From Streptomyces sp. NRRL B-24484 (GTDB lineage: Bacteria > Actinomycetota > Actinomycetes > Streptomycetales > Streptomycetaceae): a DNA stretch of 64,000 nt. This document shows positions 8,579 through 17,870 of this stretch, in pieces; positions within the stretch are counted from its first letter, which is position 1, and the number at the start of each line of letters is the position of its first letter. The notes under the pieces were generated by a model that had not been told where the DNA came from, did no database searches, and was given only the letters and a program-made list of their open reading frames with translations. Location of the stretch: assembly GCF_000717715.1 (NCBI RefSeq), contig NZ_JOAI01000038.1, forward strand, positions 1-64,000. Reading direction: 5' to 3'. The translations under genes and the position numbers were made by a program.

Positions 8579-9868
8579 TCAGACCGGCTCGCCCGCCGGC
8601 ACCGGAGCCGCGTCCTCGACGGCGGCACCGGGAGCCTCGTCCACGGCGCGCAGGTCCCGCGCCGAGCGGATCAGGTACAGCACCACCGGGGAGACCAGCA
8701 TCCAGCCGCCGGCCACCAGCAGCACCCCCGGCACCGAGGTCGCCGCGGCGACCGGGCCCACCAGCGCCTGGCCGACCGGCAGCAGGGCGATGCTGCCCAG
8801 CCACTCGTAGGACGCCACCCGGGACATCACCGGCAGCGGGATGTGCTGCTGCAGCGCGGTGTAGAAGTACACGTTGAACATCGCGACGCCGACCCCGCCG
8901 ACCAGTGCCGCGGCGGCCACCACGGCCGTCCGGGCGGGCAGCGCCAGGGCCACCAGCTGGAGGCCGTACAGCCCGAGCGGGACGAAGGTTGCGCGCAGCA
9001 GGTACCGCGGCCGGTACCGGAGGGCGATCACCCCGCCGACCACCGCGCCGAGCCCCGAACAGGCGGCGATCGCCGCCCAGGCGGAGGCGCCGCCCAGGTC
9101 GGACTTGGCCACCGCCGGGCCGAGCACCAGCACCGAGGGCAGCGCCAGCAGGTGGAAGGTCGCCGCCCACAGCACCATCGACCAGAGCCAGGTGCGGGAA
9201 CGGAACTCCTGCCAGCCCTCGGCGAGTCCGCGCAGCACCGGGGCCGACGCCTCGGCCGCCGTCGCCGCCGTCCGGACCGCCGGACGGGCGAGCGAGAGGG
9301 CGACGGCGCTGGCGGCGAAGGTGAGCGCGTCGGCGAGCAGCGCCGCCCCGGGACTGAAGACCGCGATCAGCACGCCGGCGACGGCCGGGCCCACCGTGTA
9401 GGCGAGGTTGTCGCTCAGCCCGACCAGCCCGTTGGCCTGCTGCAGCCGGTCGGATTCGACCCACTCGGCGACCAGGCCGGTGGAGGCCGGGCGGAAGAAC
9501 GCCGCCGCGGTGCCCCAGACCAGTTGGAGCAGCACCAGGGAGAGCAGGGTGGCGTGGCCCGTCCAGAGCAGCACGCCCTGGGCGGCCTGCGAGCCGAACC
9601 GCACCAGGTCGCAGGCGACCATCAGCCGGCGCCGTTCGATCCGGTCCGCGACCACCCCGCCGACCAGCACCAGCAGCACGCCCGGCGCGATGCCGGCCGC
9701 GAGCACCAGGCCCAGCGCGCCGGCCCCGCGGCCGAGATCCAGCACGGCGAAGGCGAGGGCGACCGGCACGATCGCGTCGCCGAGGATGGAGAGGCTCTGC
9801 CCCGTGTAGTACAGCGCGAAGTTGCGGTTGTGCAGCACCTCGGGGATCCGTGCCGGTCGCCTGCCCAT
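8579..9868 (-). CDS. MFS transporter, probable exporter of the NRPS product
   Basis: This 429-residue integral membrane protein has about 12 hydrophobic segments and the MFS loop motif GGVVADRIERRRLMVACD after the second helix. It resembles the EntS/MFS_3-type drug and siderophore exporters (NRNFALYYTGQSLSILGDAI at the start). It is the last gene of the leftward arm, 82 bp after the NRPS stop. That position suggests export of, and self-protection from, the peptide product. The small gap before it contains a 13-bp near-tandem duplication (CGGTGGCGTTCTG at 9891 and 9906). Confidence 0.8.
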   Translation of the reverse strand: MGRRPARIPEVLHNRNFALYYTGQSLSILGDAIVPVALAFAVLDLGRGAGALGLVLAAGIAPGVLLVLVGGVVADRIERRRLMVACDLVRFGSQAAQGVLLWTGHATLLSLVLLQLVWGTAAAFFRPASTGLVAEWVESDRLQQANGLVGLSDNLAYTVGPAVAGVLIAVFSPGAALLADALTFAASAVALSLARPAVRTAATAAEASAPVLRGLAEGWQEFRSRTWLWSMVLWAATFHLLALPSVLVLGPAVAKSDLGGASAWAAIAACSGLGAVVGGVIALRYRPRYLLRATFVPLGLYGLQLVALALPARTAVVAAAALVGGVGVAMFNVYFYTALQQHIPLPVMSRVASYEWLGSIALLPVGQALVGPVAAATSVPGVLLVAGGWMLVSPVVLYLIRSARDLRAVDEAPGAAVEDAAPVPAGEPV

Positions 9869-9950
9869 CCTGCTGCCCTCTCGTTCCGGTCGGTGGCGTT
9901 CTGCCCGGTGGCGTTCTGGTCGATCGTGGCGGTGCCGGAGCCGGTGGCGG

Positions 9951-12900
9951 TCAGGTGCCCGGCGTCCGGTCGGTGTCCGCGGAGAGCACGGCGTCCAACT
10001 GGTCCTCGTCGAGGCCGCCGAGCACCGCCTCGACGACCCGGACGGCCAGCGCCTCCACGGTCGGCGCGTCGAAGAGGTCCCGCAGCGGGAGGTCGACGCC
10101 GAAGTCGCGGCGGATCCGGGCGGCCAGCCGGGTGGCCAGCAGCGAGTGGCCGCCGAGATCGAAGAAGTCGTCGCGGATGCCGACCCGTTCGCGGCCCAGC
10201 AGTTCGCCGTAGAGGCCGGCGAGGGTCTGCTCGACCTCGTCGCGCGGCGCCTCGTAGCCGGCGGTGCGGACCGCCGGGGCGGGGGCGGCGGCGAGGGCCC
10301 TGCGGTCGGTCTTGCCGTTGGCGGAGAGCGGTACGGCGGCCAGGGCGGCGAACACCGCGGGCACCATGTAGCCGGGCAGCAACCGGGCGGTATGCGCGCG
10401 CACCTCGTCCTCCGCGGCCTCGCCGGGGCCGTCCGCCGCCGGCACCCAGTAGGCCACCAGCCGGGGCTCGCCCGGGGTGTCCTCGCGCAGCAGCACCGCC
10501 GCCTCCGCGACCGCGGGGTGCCCCGTCAGCACGGCCTCGATCTCGCCGAGTTCGATCCGCAGGCCGCGCAGCTTCACCTGGTGGTCGAGCCGGCCGAGGT
10601 GCTCCAGGGCGCCGTCGGGGCGGCGTCGGACGAGGTCGCCGGTGCGGTAGAGCCGGGCCGCCGGGTCGGCCGAGAACGGGTCCGGCAGGAACCGCTCCTC
10701 GGTCAGGTCGGGGCGGCCCCAGTAGCCGGCCGCGACCTGCACCCCGCCGAGGTACAGCTCGCCGGGGCGGCCGACCGGTACGGGCGAGCCGTGGGCGTCC
10801 AGCACGTGCAGCTGGGTGTTGGCGACGGGGTGGCCGATCGGTACGCCCGCGGTGTCCTCGGGCGTGCACGTCCACCGGGTGACGTGCACGGCCGCCTCGG
10901 TCGGCCCGTAGAGGTTGTCGATCGGGGCGGTGATGCCGGCGGCCCGGCAGCGGCGCACCAGTTCGCCGGGCAGCGTCTCGCCGCTGCACAGGACCTGGCG
11001 CACGCCGCGCAGCGCACCCGGCTCGGCGCCGTCCAGGAAGACCTGCAGCATCGAGGGCACGAAGTGCACCACGGTGATCCGCTCCCGCTCGATCACCTCG
11101 GCCAGGTAGCGCGGGTCGCGGTGGCCGTCCGGCTCGGCCAGCACCAGGGCGGCGCCCGCGGTCAGCGGTACCAGCAGCTCCCAGAGGGACACGTCGAAGC
11201 CGATCGGGGTCTTCTGCAGCACCCGGTCGCGGCCGTCGACGACGAAGGCGTCGCGCAGCCAGACGGTGTGGTTGAGCAGCCCCGCATGGGTGTTGACGAC
11301 GCCCTTGGGCCGCCCGGTGGAGCCGGAGGTGTAGAGCACGTACGCCGGGTCGGCGCCGTCGCGAGCGACCTCCGGTGCGGTGTCCGGGAATCCGGCGTCC
11401 TCGCCGGGCTCGACCAGGGCGGGCAGCGGGCCCTCCAGCCGGCCGGCGAGCTCCGCGGTGCCGATCAGCACGGACACCTCGGCGTCGGCCAGGACGTAGC
11501 CGAGCCGGTCGGCGGGGTAGGACGGGTCCAGCGGCACGTAGGCGGCGCCCGCACGGAGCACCGCGACCAGGGCGGTCACCAGGGCGGGGGAGCGCTCCAG
11601 CAGGACGCCGACCCGGTCGCCCGGCCCCACCCCGAGCCCGACCAGCCGGTGCGCCAGGCGGTTGGCCCGGCGGTCGAGTTCGCGGTAGCCGACCTGCTCG
11701 CCGCCGAGGACCAGCGCGACGGCGTCCGGGGTGCGCTCGGCCTGCTGCGCGACCAGGTCGGCGACGGTGGCGACGGCCGGCAGCTCCAGCCCGGTGGCGT
11801 TCCAGCCGGCGAGCTGCCGCTCCTCCTCCCCGGTCAGCAGCGGCAGCCGCGAGACCGGCAGCGCCGGGTCGGCGGCGGCCCCGGCGAGCAGCCGGGTCAG
11901 GTGTCCGTGCAGCCGCTCCACGGTGGCCTGCTCGAACAGGTCGCGGTCGTACTCGTAGGCGATCCGCAGCCCGCCGGCCGTGCCCGCCTCCAGCACGACG
12001 CACAGTTCGGCCCGTGCGCCGGAGGTGTCGACCTCGGTGGTGCGGGCCCGCAGCGGGCCGGGCTCGTCGCCCGCCGGGTGCGCGTTGAAGGCGAACAGCA
12101 CCGGAGTGAGCGGGCTGCGGCCGCCGCGGCCTGGGGCGAGTTCCTCCACCAGCCTTTCGAACGGCGCCTCCTGGTGCTCGAAGGCGCCGAGCACCCGGTC
12201 GCGGACCTGCCCGAGCAGATCGGTGAAGGCCGGGTCGGCGGAGAGGTCGGCCTGCAGCGGCAGCGTGTTGAGGAAGAACCCGGCGGCGGACTCGAACTCG
12301 GGCCGGCTGCGCCCGCTGACCGGCACGGCGACCGGGATCCGCGGGCTGCCCGTCCAGCGGTGCAGCAGCGCCTGGAAGCCGGCCAGGGCGGTCATGAAGA
12401 GCGTGCCGCCCGCCGACCGGCCGAGGGCCTCCAGCGCGGCGGTGAGGTCCGCGGGCAGGGTGCGGCGCAGCACGGCGCCGCGGCCCCGCCCGGCGGCGCG
12501 CGGCCGGTCCGCGGGAAGCTCCAGCGGCTCTACCCCGTCCGCGAGTTCGGACCGCCACCAGGCGAGGTCGGCTGCCACCGCGCCGAACTCCGCCCGCTCC
12601 TGCTGCCAGGCCGCGAACTCCCGGTACTGGCCCGGTTGCCCGGCGAACCGCGGTGCGCGGCCGGCGGAACGGGCCCGGTAGGCCTGCCAGAGCTCGTCGA
12701 GCAGCACGTCCACCGACCAGCCGTCGCTGTTGATGTGGTGCTGGGCGAGGACGATCCGGGCGGCGCCGCCGGGCAGCAGGACGGCGGTGGCCCGCAGCAC
12801 CGGGCCGTTCTCCAGGTCGAACGGCAGATCGGCCTCGGCCCGTGCGGTGGCGGCGAGTTCGCGCTCCGCCTCGGCGGCGGGCAGGGCGGTCAGGTCGACG

Positions 12901-13250
12901 GTCCGCACCGGGACGGCAGCAGGCGGGTCGACCACCGGGCGGAGGTCCTCGCCCTCGGCGGTGTAGCGGGTGCGCAGTGCCTCGTGCCGCTCGGCGAGGT
13001 CGCCGAGGGCGGTCGCCAGCGCGCTGGTGTCCAACTCGCCGGGCCAGTCCACCTGGTGGCAGATGTGGTAGGCCGGGTTGCCGGGCTCCAGCCGGTGCAG
13101 GAACCAGAGCCGCCGCTGCCCGGGGGAGAGCGGCGCCGGTCCGCCCGCCGGACCGGGCCCGGGCGGGGCGTCCGCGGCCTCCAACTGGTCGAGCAGGGCC
13201 TGGCGCTGCTGCGGGTCCAGGCCCGCGAGCAGTTCCTCGATGCCGTCCAT
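9951..13250 (-). CDS. NRPS module C-A-T, serine-like adenylation code
   Basis: This 1,099-residue single-module synthetase starts with a condensation domain (about 35-460) whose active site reads HHINSDGW near residue 172. The adenylation domain follows (about 480-1000) with LYTSGSTGRPKG near 642 and a FDVSLWE segment near 685. The thiolation domain has DDFFDLGGHSLLATRL near 1033, the serine being the phosphopantetheine site. Reading the ten specificity positions by eye gives D-V-W-H-L-S-L-V-H-K, close to the known serine code DVWHLSLIDK. His at position 331 is the main oddity. The C-terminus ends in a short acidic tail (GGLDEDQLDAVL) with no thioesterase, as expected for docking to another subunit. 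GAGGAGGAG lies just before the ATG. The methyltransferase gene is 37 bp upstream. Confidence 0.92.
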   Translation of the reverse strand: MDGIEELLAGLDPQQRQALLDQLEAADAPPGPGPAGGPAPLSPGQRRLWFLHRLEPGNPAYHICHQVDWPGELDTSALATALGDLAERHEALRTRYTAEGEDLRPVVDPPAAVPVRTVDLTALPAAEAERELAATARAEADLPFDLENGPVLRATAVLLPGGAARIVLAQHHINSDGWSVDVLLDELWQAYRARSAGRAPRFAGQPGQYREFAAWQQERAEFGAVAADLAWWRSELADGVEPLELPADRPRAAGRGRGAVLRRTLPADLTAALEALGRSAGGTLFMTALAGFQALLHRWTGSPRIPVAVPVSGRSRPEFESAAGFFLNTLPLQADLSADPAFTDLLGQVRDRVLGAFEHQEAPFERLVEELAPGRGGRSPLTPVLFAFNAHPAGDEPGPLRARTTEVDTSGARAELCVVLEAGTAGGLRIAYEYDRDLFEQATVERLHGHLTRLLAGAAADPALPVSRLPLLTGEEERQLAGWNATGLELPAVATVADLVAQQAERTPDAVALVLGGEQVGYRELDRRANRLAHRLVGLGVGPGDRVGVLLERSPALVTALVAVLRAGAAYVPLDPSYPADRLGYVLADAEVSVLIGTAELAGRLEGPLPALVEPGEDAGFPDTAPEVARDGADPAYVLYTSGSTGRPKGVVNTHAGLLNHTVWLRDAFVVDGRDRVLQKTPIGFDVSLWELLVPLTAGAALVLAEPDGHRDPRYLAEVIERERITVVHFVPSMLQVFLDGAEPGALRGVRQVLCSGETLPGELVRRCRAAGITAPIDNLYGPTEAAVHVTRWTCTPEDTAGVPIGHPVANTQLHVLDAHGSPVPVGRPGELYLGGVQVAAGYWGRPDLTEERFLPDPFSADPAARLYRTGDLVRRRPDGALEHLGRLDHQVKLRGLRIELGEIEAVLTGHPAVAEAAVLLREDTPGEPRLVAYWVPAADGPGEAAEDEVRAHTARLLPGYMVPAVFAALAAVPLSANGKTDRRALAAAPAPAVRTAGYEAPRDEVEQTLAGLYGELLGRERVGIRDDFFDLGGHSLLATRLAARIRRDFGVDLPLRDLFDAPTVEALAVRVVEAVLGGLDEDQLDAVLSADTDRTPGT

Positions 13251-13287
13251 CGCCGTCTCCTCCTCGGGCGGGCCGGGTGCTGGCTGG

Positions 13288-14091
13288 TCAGCGGGCCGTG
13301 GCGACCCAGACGTAGTGCTCGGAGTTCGGGCCGTAGGGCGACTCGTCGTAGCCGCCGTACTCGCGCTCGATGGTGAAGCCGGCCTGCTGCAGGGTGCGGC
13401 GGACCTCGTTCGGGTAGCGGTAGTAGTTCTTCCGGAAGGTGTGCCGGCGCTCGGTCACCAGTCCGTCCTCGGCCAGCAGTTCGCTGACCCGGCGGCGGGT
13501 GATGGACTGCTCCTGGAGGTCGTAGGTGTTGTAGTCCCACATGGCGATCCGCTGCCCGGTGCCGGGGTGGCGGATCTCGCCCGCGAGGTAGAGCCGCTCG
13601 CTGTACTTCGCCATCTCGTCGAAGCGGAAGTACGGGATGCCGGAGACGAACCGGCCGCCGGGGGTGAGGTGTTCGCGGACGGTGGCGAGGGCCTCGGCCC
13701 AGTCCTCGTCGTTCGCGCAGTGGAAGAGCGGCTGCCCGGCGGCCAGGATCAACGGGAAGCGCTCGCCGAGGCGGACCGTCCGCAGGTCGCCCTCGACGAA
13801 GCGCACCGCGGACTCGTCCAGGCCCTCGGCGGCGGCATTGCGGCGGCCCTGCTCCAGCATCGAGACGGACAGGTCGACGCCGACGCCGCTGCCGGCGATC
13901 CGCACCGCGGGCAGCAGCACCCGGCCGGTGCCGGCCGCGAGTTCGAGCACCGGACCGCCGAACTCCTTCACGGTGGACAGGAAGAACGGCAGGTCGAGCT
14001 TGTTCAGCCCGGCCCACAGCGTGTCGTACAGGTCGGCCTCGAAGAAGTAGTCGTCGTCGGCGGAGGGCTGGGGCGTCGTCCCGGTGGTCAT
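13288..14091 (-). CDS. SAM-dependent methyltransferase of the NRPS cluster
   Basis: This 267-residue class I methyltransferase has SAM-binding motif I as VLELAAGTGRVLLP (about 47-60), an acidic residue in GVDLSVSMLEQGR, and the post-I block VEGDLRTVRL. The C-terminal half is Tyr-rich. Its ATG overlaps the stop of the upstream NRPS (ATGA), so it is translationally coupled between two NRPS genes. It probably O- or N-methylates the peptide or a building block, but the substrate cannot be told from sequence. The N-terminal YDTLWAGLNKLDLPFFL segment may cap the active site. Confidence 0.85.
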   Translation of the reverse strand: MTTGTTPQPSADDDYFFEADLYDTLWAGLNKLDLPFFLSTVKEFGGPVLELAAGTGRVLLPAVRIAGSGVGVDLSVSMLEQGRRNAAAEGLDESAVRFVEGDLRTVRLGERFPLILAAGQPLFHCANDEDWAEALATVREHLTPGGRFVSGIPYFRFDEMAKYSERLYLAGEIRHPGTGQRIAMWDYNTYDLQEQSITRRRVSELLAEDGLVTERRHTFRKNYYRYPNEVRRTLQQAGFTIEREYGGYDESPYGPNSEHYVWVATAR

Positions 14092-17000
14092 CGGGTCTCC
14101 TCGGTCGTGGCGGTGGCGGCTTTAACGGTGGTGGCGGCTTTAACGGTGGTGGCGGTGCGGGCGATCAGGGCCCGGATCTGCTCCTCGGAGAGGGCGGCCA
14201 TCCGGGCGCGCAGGCGGCGGTCGGTCTCCTCCTGCGCGGCGGCCAGCGCGGGGTCGACGGCGCCCGTGGCGAGCCGGGCGACTGTCGGGAAGCGGAACAG
14301 CGCGTGCAGCGGCACCTCGACGGCGAAGGCGCGGCGCACCCGGCCGAGCAGCCGGGTCGCCAGCAGCGAGTGGCCGCCGAGCGCGAAGAAGTCGTCGTCG
14401 GCGCCGACCTCGGACAGGCCGAAGACCTCCGCCCACAGCGCGGCGAGCCGGGCCTCGGTGCCGGGCCGCGGCGCCCGGAACGGCGGGCGCAGCGCACCCG
14501 GGTCGGGCAGCGCCGCCCGGTCGACCTTGCCGGCGGGGGTCAGCGGCAGCGCGTCCAGCACGACGAAACCGGCCGGCAGCATCGGCTCCGGCAGCCGCTC
14601 GGCGAGCCACTCCCGCAGCCCCTCGGGTGCGGCGGTGCCCCGGCCGGGCACGGTCAGGTAGCCGACCAGTGCGGCGTCGCCGCCGGCGGGGGAGTGCAGC
14701 ACGACCACGGCCTCGGTGATGCCAGGGTGCTCCACCAGGCGGGCCTCGATCTCGCCCGGCTCGATCCGGTGGCCGCGGAGCTTGACCTGCCGGTCGGCGC
14801 GGCCGAGGAAGTCCAGTCGGCCGTCGGTGCGCCAGCGGACCAGGTCGCCGGTCCGGTAGAGCCGGGCACCCGGCGGGCCCTGCGGGTCCGGGACGAAGCG
14901 CTGCCGGGTGAGCTCCTCGGCGCCCAGGTAGCCGCGGGCCAGGCCGGCGCCGCCCAGGTACAGCTCGCCGACGGCGCCGCGCGGCACGGGGGTGCCGTCC
15001 GCGGCCAGCACCCGGGCGAGGACGTTGTCGATCGGCCGGCCGATGTCCGCCGGACCTTCGCCGACGCCCTCCGGGGCGACCTCGCCCGCGGTGGCGACCA
15101 CCGCGTTCTCGGTCGGCCCGTAGTGGTTGACCACGGTGAACGGCAGACCGGGCCGCGGCCGGCGGCGCAGCAGCTCGCCGCCGGTGAGGAGTGAACGCAG
15201 CGGCAGCGCCGTGCAGCCCTCCTCGGCGAGCACCGCCTCGGCCAGCGGCGTCGGCAGGAAGGCGACGGTAGCCCCCGAGTCGGCGAGCCAGGCGGTCAGC
15301 CCGGCCGGGTCGGTGCGCACGGCGGCGTCGACGACGGCGACCGAGGCCCCGGCGGCCAGGTAGGGCCACAACTCCCAGACGGCGGCGTCGAATCCCTGCG
15401 CGGCGAGCATGGTGCCGCGGTCCTCCGGGGTGATCCGGTGACGGCGGTTGTGCCAGTGGCAGAGGTTGAGCAGGGCGCGGTGCTCGACCAGGACGCCCTT
15501 GGGCCGACCGGTGGAGCCGGAGGTGTAGATGGCGTACGCGAGGTCGTCCGCGGCGGCGGGTCGGTGGTCGGTGTTCGAGGTCTCGGTGCCGGCGGTCTCG
15601 GTGGAGGTGGGCTCGCCGGCGGGCGCGGCGTTCGGTTGCCCGGCGTCCGGGTGCTCGTGGTCGGTGAGCAGCAGGACGGCGGTGGAGGACGGCAGCCGTT
15701 CGGCGCAGCGGGTGTCGGTGACGACCAGCGGGGTGCCGCTGTCGGCGAGCATGTGGGCGAGCCGGTCGGCCGGGTACTCCGGGTCCAGCGGCAGATAGGC
15801 ACCGCCGGCCTTCAGCACGGCGAGCAGGGCGCCGACCAGCTCCGGCGAGCGCTCCAGGCAGACCCCGACCAGGGTGCCGGGGCCGACCCCGCGGCGGACC
15901 AGCTGTGCGGCCAACCGGTCGGCGTAACCGTCGAGTTCGCCGTAGCCGACGGAGCGGTCGCCGTGCACCACGGCCGGCCGGCCCGGGTGGTCGGCGGCAT
16001 GCCGGGCGACCAGCTCGTGCACCAGCGGTGCGGTGGGGTGCGGAACGGGGCTGCTGCCGAGCGCAGCGAGTTCGGCGGTGTCGGAGGCGCCGGGGGCCGT
16101 CAGGGCGGCGAGTGCGCTGCCCGGGTCGGTGGCGGCGGCGGTGAGCAGGGCGGTGATCCCGGCGAGCAGCCGCTCGGCCGTGCCGCGGTCGAACAGGTCG
16201 GTGCGGTGGTCGAGTTCGAGGCCGAGGGCGCCGTCGGGGAGCTCCCGGGCGAACAGGTCGAGGTCGAAGCGGGCCGCACCCGGGTCGAAGGGGAACTCGG
16301 TCGCCCCGGCCGGTCCGAGGTCCAGCCGCGGGGGCGGGGTGGACAGGTACGAGAGGGCGACGGACACCAGCGGGGGGCGGCTGAGGTCGCGGGCGGGCGC
16401 CACCGCCTCCACCAGCCGGTCGAAGGGCACGTCCCGGTGGTCGGCGGCGGCGAGCACCGACTCCCTTGTCCGGTAGAGGAGTTCGGTGAAGGGCGGATCG
16501 CCGGAGAGGTCGCCGCGCAGCGGCAGCAGGTCGACGAAGAAGCCGGCGAGCCGCTCCAGTTCGGGCCGGTCGCGGCCGGCCACGGCTCCGCCGACGACGA
16601 TGTCCGTGCTGCCCGTCCAGCGGGCCAGTACGGCCTGCAGGCCCGCGAGGACGGCCATGAAGAGGGTGGCGCCCTCGTCCTTGGCGGCCGTGCGCAGCGC
16701 GGTCGTGGCGTCGGCGGGCAGGACGGCGGACACCCGGGCACCGGCGAAGGCCTGGACGGCCGGCCGCGGCCGGTCGGTGGGCAGCTCCAGCGGGGCGAGC
16801 CCGGCGAGCCGCTCCGTCCACCAGTCGAGCGAGGCACCGCTGCCGGTGGTGTCGCGCTGTGCCTCCCAGGCGGCGAAGTCGGCGTACTGGAGCGGGGGTT
16901 CGGGCAGTGGCGGGGGCTCGCCGCGGAGCAGCGCCGGGTAGATCGCGGACAGCTCCTCGCAGAGCACCGCGAGCGTCCAGTGGTCGGCGACCAGGTGGTG

Positions 17001-17618
17001 CACGGTGAGGGCGAGGACGTGGTCCTCCTCCGCCAGCCGCAGCAGGCCGGCCCGCAGCAGTGGCCCCTGCGCCAGGTCGAAGGGGACGGCGCAGTCGTCG
17101 GAGAGCAGGCTGCGCGCGGAGTCCAGGGTCTCCTGCTCGGAGCGGCCGGGGGCGAGATCGGCGACGGGCAGGGCCAGCCCGGCGGCGGGTTGCGGGCACT
17201 GCACGGGCGCGCCGTCGGCGGTGGTGCGGAAGGCGGTGCGCAGCGACTCGTGCCGGTCGAGCAGGATGCCGAGGGACCGGCGGAGCGCGGCGGTGTCCAG
17301 CGGCCCGCGCAGCCGGAACGCGGTCGACACGTTGTAGGCCGCGGTGCCCGGGTACAGCTGCTCGACGAACCACAGCCGGCGCTGGGCGGCGGAGAGCGGT
17401 GCAGGCTCGTCCCGGTCGGGCCGGGGCGGGATCCGGTCCTCGGCCGCGGAGCCGCCGGCCGACCCGCGCAGCCGCCGGGCGAGCAGCGAGCGGACGCCGG
17501 CCGCACGGGCATCGGGCACAGCGGCATCGGGCGCGGCGGCGTCGGGCGCGGCGGCGTCGGCCGTCCTGGCGTCTACCGTTCCGGCGTCGGGCGGGGCTTC
17601 GGCTGGGTCGTGGACCAT
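14088..17618 (-). CDS. NRPS module C-A-T, leucine-like adenylation code
   Basis: This 1,176-residue single-module synthetase has an Ala/Asp/Pro-rich N-terminal tail, then a condensation domain with HHLVADHW near residue 208 (HHxxxD kept, following Gly replaced by His). The adenylation domain has IYTSGSTGRPKG near 703 and FDAAVWE near 743. The thiolation domain has DDFFALGGHSLLATRL near 1084. The eye-read code is D-A-W-F-L-G-H-V-V-K, one position from the leucine code DAWFLGNVVK, so an aliphatic residue is likely. I chose the ATG at 17618 (MVHDPAEAP) with GAGG nine bases upstream. The frame is open a further 45 codons but without family resemblance. Both ends carry tandem-repeat-derived peptide. 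The tail MAALSEEQIRALIA resembles a C-terminal docking element. There is no thioesterase. Confidence 0.9.
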   Translation of the reverse strand: MVHDPAEAPPDAGTVDARTADAAAPDAAAPDAAVPDARAAGVRSLLARRLRGSAGGSAAEDRIPPRPDRDEPAPLSAAQRRLWFVEQLYPGTAAYNVSTAFRLRGPLDTAALRRSLGILLDRHESLRTAFRTTADGAPVQCPQPAAGLALPVADLAPGRSEQETLDSARSLLSDDCAVPFDLAQGPLLRAGLLRLAEEDHVLALTVHHLVADHWTLAVLCEELSAIYPALLRGEPPPLPEPPLQYADFAAWEAQRDTTGSGASLDWWTERLAGLAPLELPTDRPRPAVQAFAGARVSAVLPADATTALRTAAKDEGATLFMAVLAGLQAVLARWTGSTDIVVGGAVAGRDRPELERLAGFFVDLLPLRGDLSGDPPFTELLYRTRESVLAAADHRDVPFDRLVEAVAPARDLSRPPLVSVALSYLSTPPPRLDLGPAGATEFPFDPGAARFDLDLFARELPDGALGLELDHRTDLFDRGTAERLLAGITALLTAAATDPGSALAALTAPGASDTAELAALGSSPVPHPTAPLVHELVARHAADHPGRPAVVHGDRSVGYGELDGYADRLAAQLVRRGVGPGTLVGVCLERSPELVGALLAVLKAGGAYLPLDPEYPADRLAHMLADSGTPLVVTDTRCAERLPSSTAVLLLTDHEHPDAGQPNAAPAGEPTSTETAGTETSNTDHRPAAADDLAYAIYTSGSTGRPKGVLVEHRALLNLCHWHNRRHRITPEDRGTMLAAQGFDAAVWELWPYLAAGASVAVVDAAVRTDPAGLTAWLADSGATVAFLPTPLAEAVLAEEGCTALPLRSLLTGGELLRRRPRPGLPFTVVNHYGPTENAVVATAGEVAPEGVGEGPADIGRPIDNVLARVLAADGTPVPRGAVGELYLGGAGLARGYLGAEELTRQRFVPDPQGPPGARLYRTGDLVRWRTDGRLDFLGRADRQVKLRGHRIEPGEIEARLVEHPGITEAVVVLHSPAGGDAALVGYLTVPGRGTAAPEGLREWLAERLPEPMLPAGFVVLDALPLTPAGKVDRAALPDPGALRPPFRAPRPGTEARLAALWAEVFGLSEVGADDDFFALGGHSLLATRLLGRVRRAFAVEVPLHALFRFPTVARLATGAVDPALAAAQEETDRRLRARMAALSEEQIRALIARTATTVKAATTVKAATATTEETR
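14113..14156. repeat. 18-bp tandem repeat in the NRPS C-terminal tail
   Basis: Two exact copies of an 18-bp unit (14113-14130 and 14131-14148) plus a partial third encode TTVKAATTVKAATA at the extreme C-terminus of the Leu-type NRPS. Each unit uses the codon AAA, which is rare here. The adjacent TTA triplets are out of frame (GTT AAA), so they are not bldA-dependent codons. Confidence 0.8.
17509..17568. repeat. 15-bp coding repeat in the NRPS N-terminal tail
   Basis: Four 15-bp units (starting 17509, 17524, 17539 and 17554; the middle two nearly identical) encode a run of Asp-Ala-Ala-Pro/Val blocks in the N-terminal extension of the Leu-type NRPS. This looks like a slippage-expanded flexible linker. 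Confidence 0.7.
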
Positions 17619-17760
17619 CGGGCAACACCTCTTCGGCTGGGGCGGGCCCTTCGGGCCGGGGTGGGTGCGGGGTGCAGTGGCCGTGCTCGGACCGGCCGCG
17701 GACGGCGGCACGGCGGACGGACGCGTGGCCTCGGGTGGGCCGGTCGGCCGCATGGCTCCA

Positions 17761-17870
17761 GGGCGCGGTGCAGGTCGGAACGCGGTACAGGTCAGGGCGC
17801 GGTGCAGGTCGGAACGCGGTACAGGTCAGGGCGCGGTGCAGGTCGGAACGCGGTACAGCTCAGGGCGCGG
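17761..17870. repeat. 34-bp tandem repeat between thioesterase and NRPS genes
   Basis: Three contiguous 34-bp copies (17761-17794, 17795-17828, 17829-17862; the last with one G-to-C change) and a partial fourth. Each unit is itself an imperfect dimer of 17 bp around GCGCGGTGCAGGTC / ACGCGGTACAGGTC. The stop codon of the thioesterase gene (17860-17862) is formed by the third copy. The rest lies in the 241-bp intergenic stretch ahead of the NRPS gene. There are no unique spacers, so it is not a CRISPR array. Confidence 0.85.

Noticed and set aside
9622..13376. Very long open frames (up to about 1,180 codons) antisense to or in other frames of the NRPS genes
   Set aside because: In DNA of this GC content stop codons are rare in every frame. 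These frames give Arg/Pro- or Gly/Gln-rich low-complexity protein and contradict the clear NRPS domains.
14113..14148. TTA codons (bldA control) in the NRPS tail
   Set aside because: The TTA triplets are out of frame; the codons read GTT AAA.
17761..17870. Possible CRISPR array
   Set aside because: The repeats are contiguous with no unique spacers and no cas genes are present.
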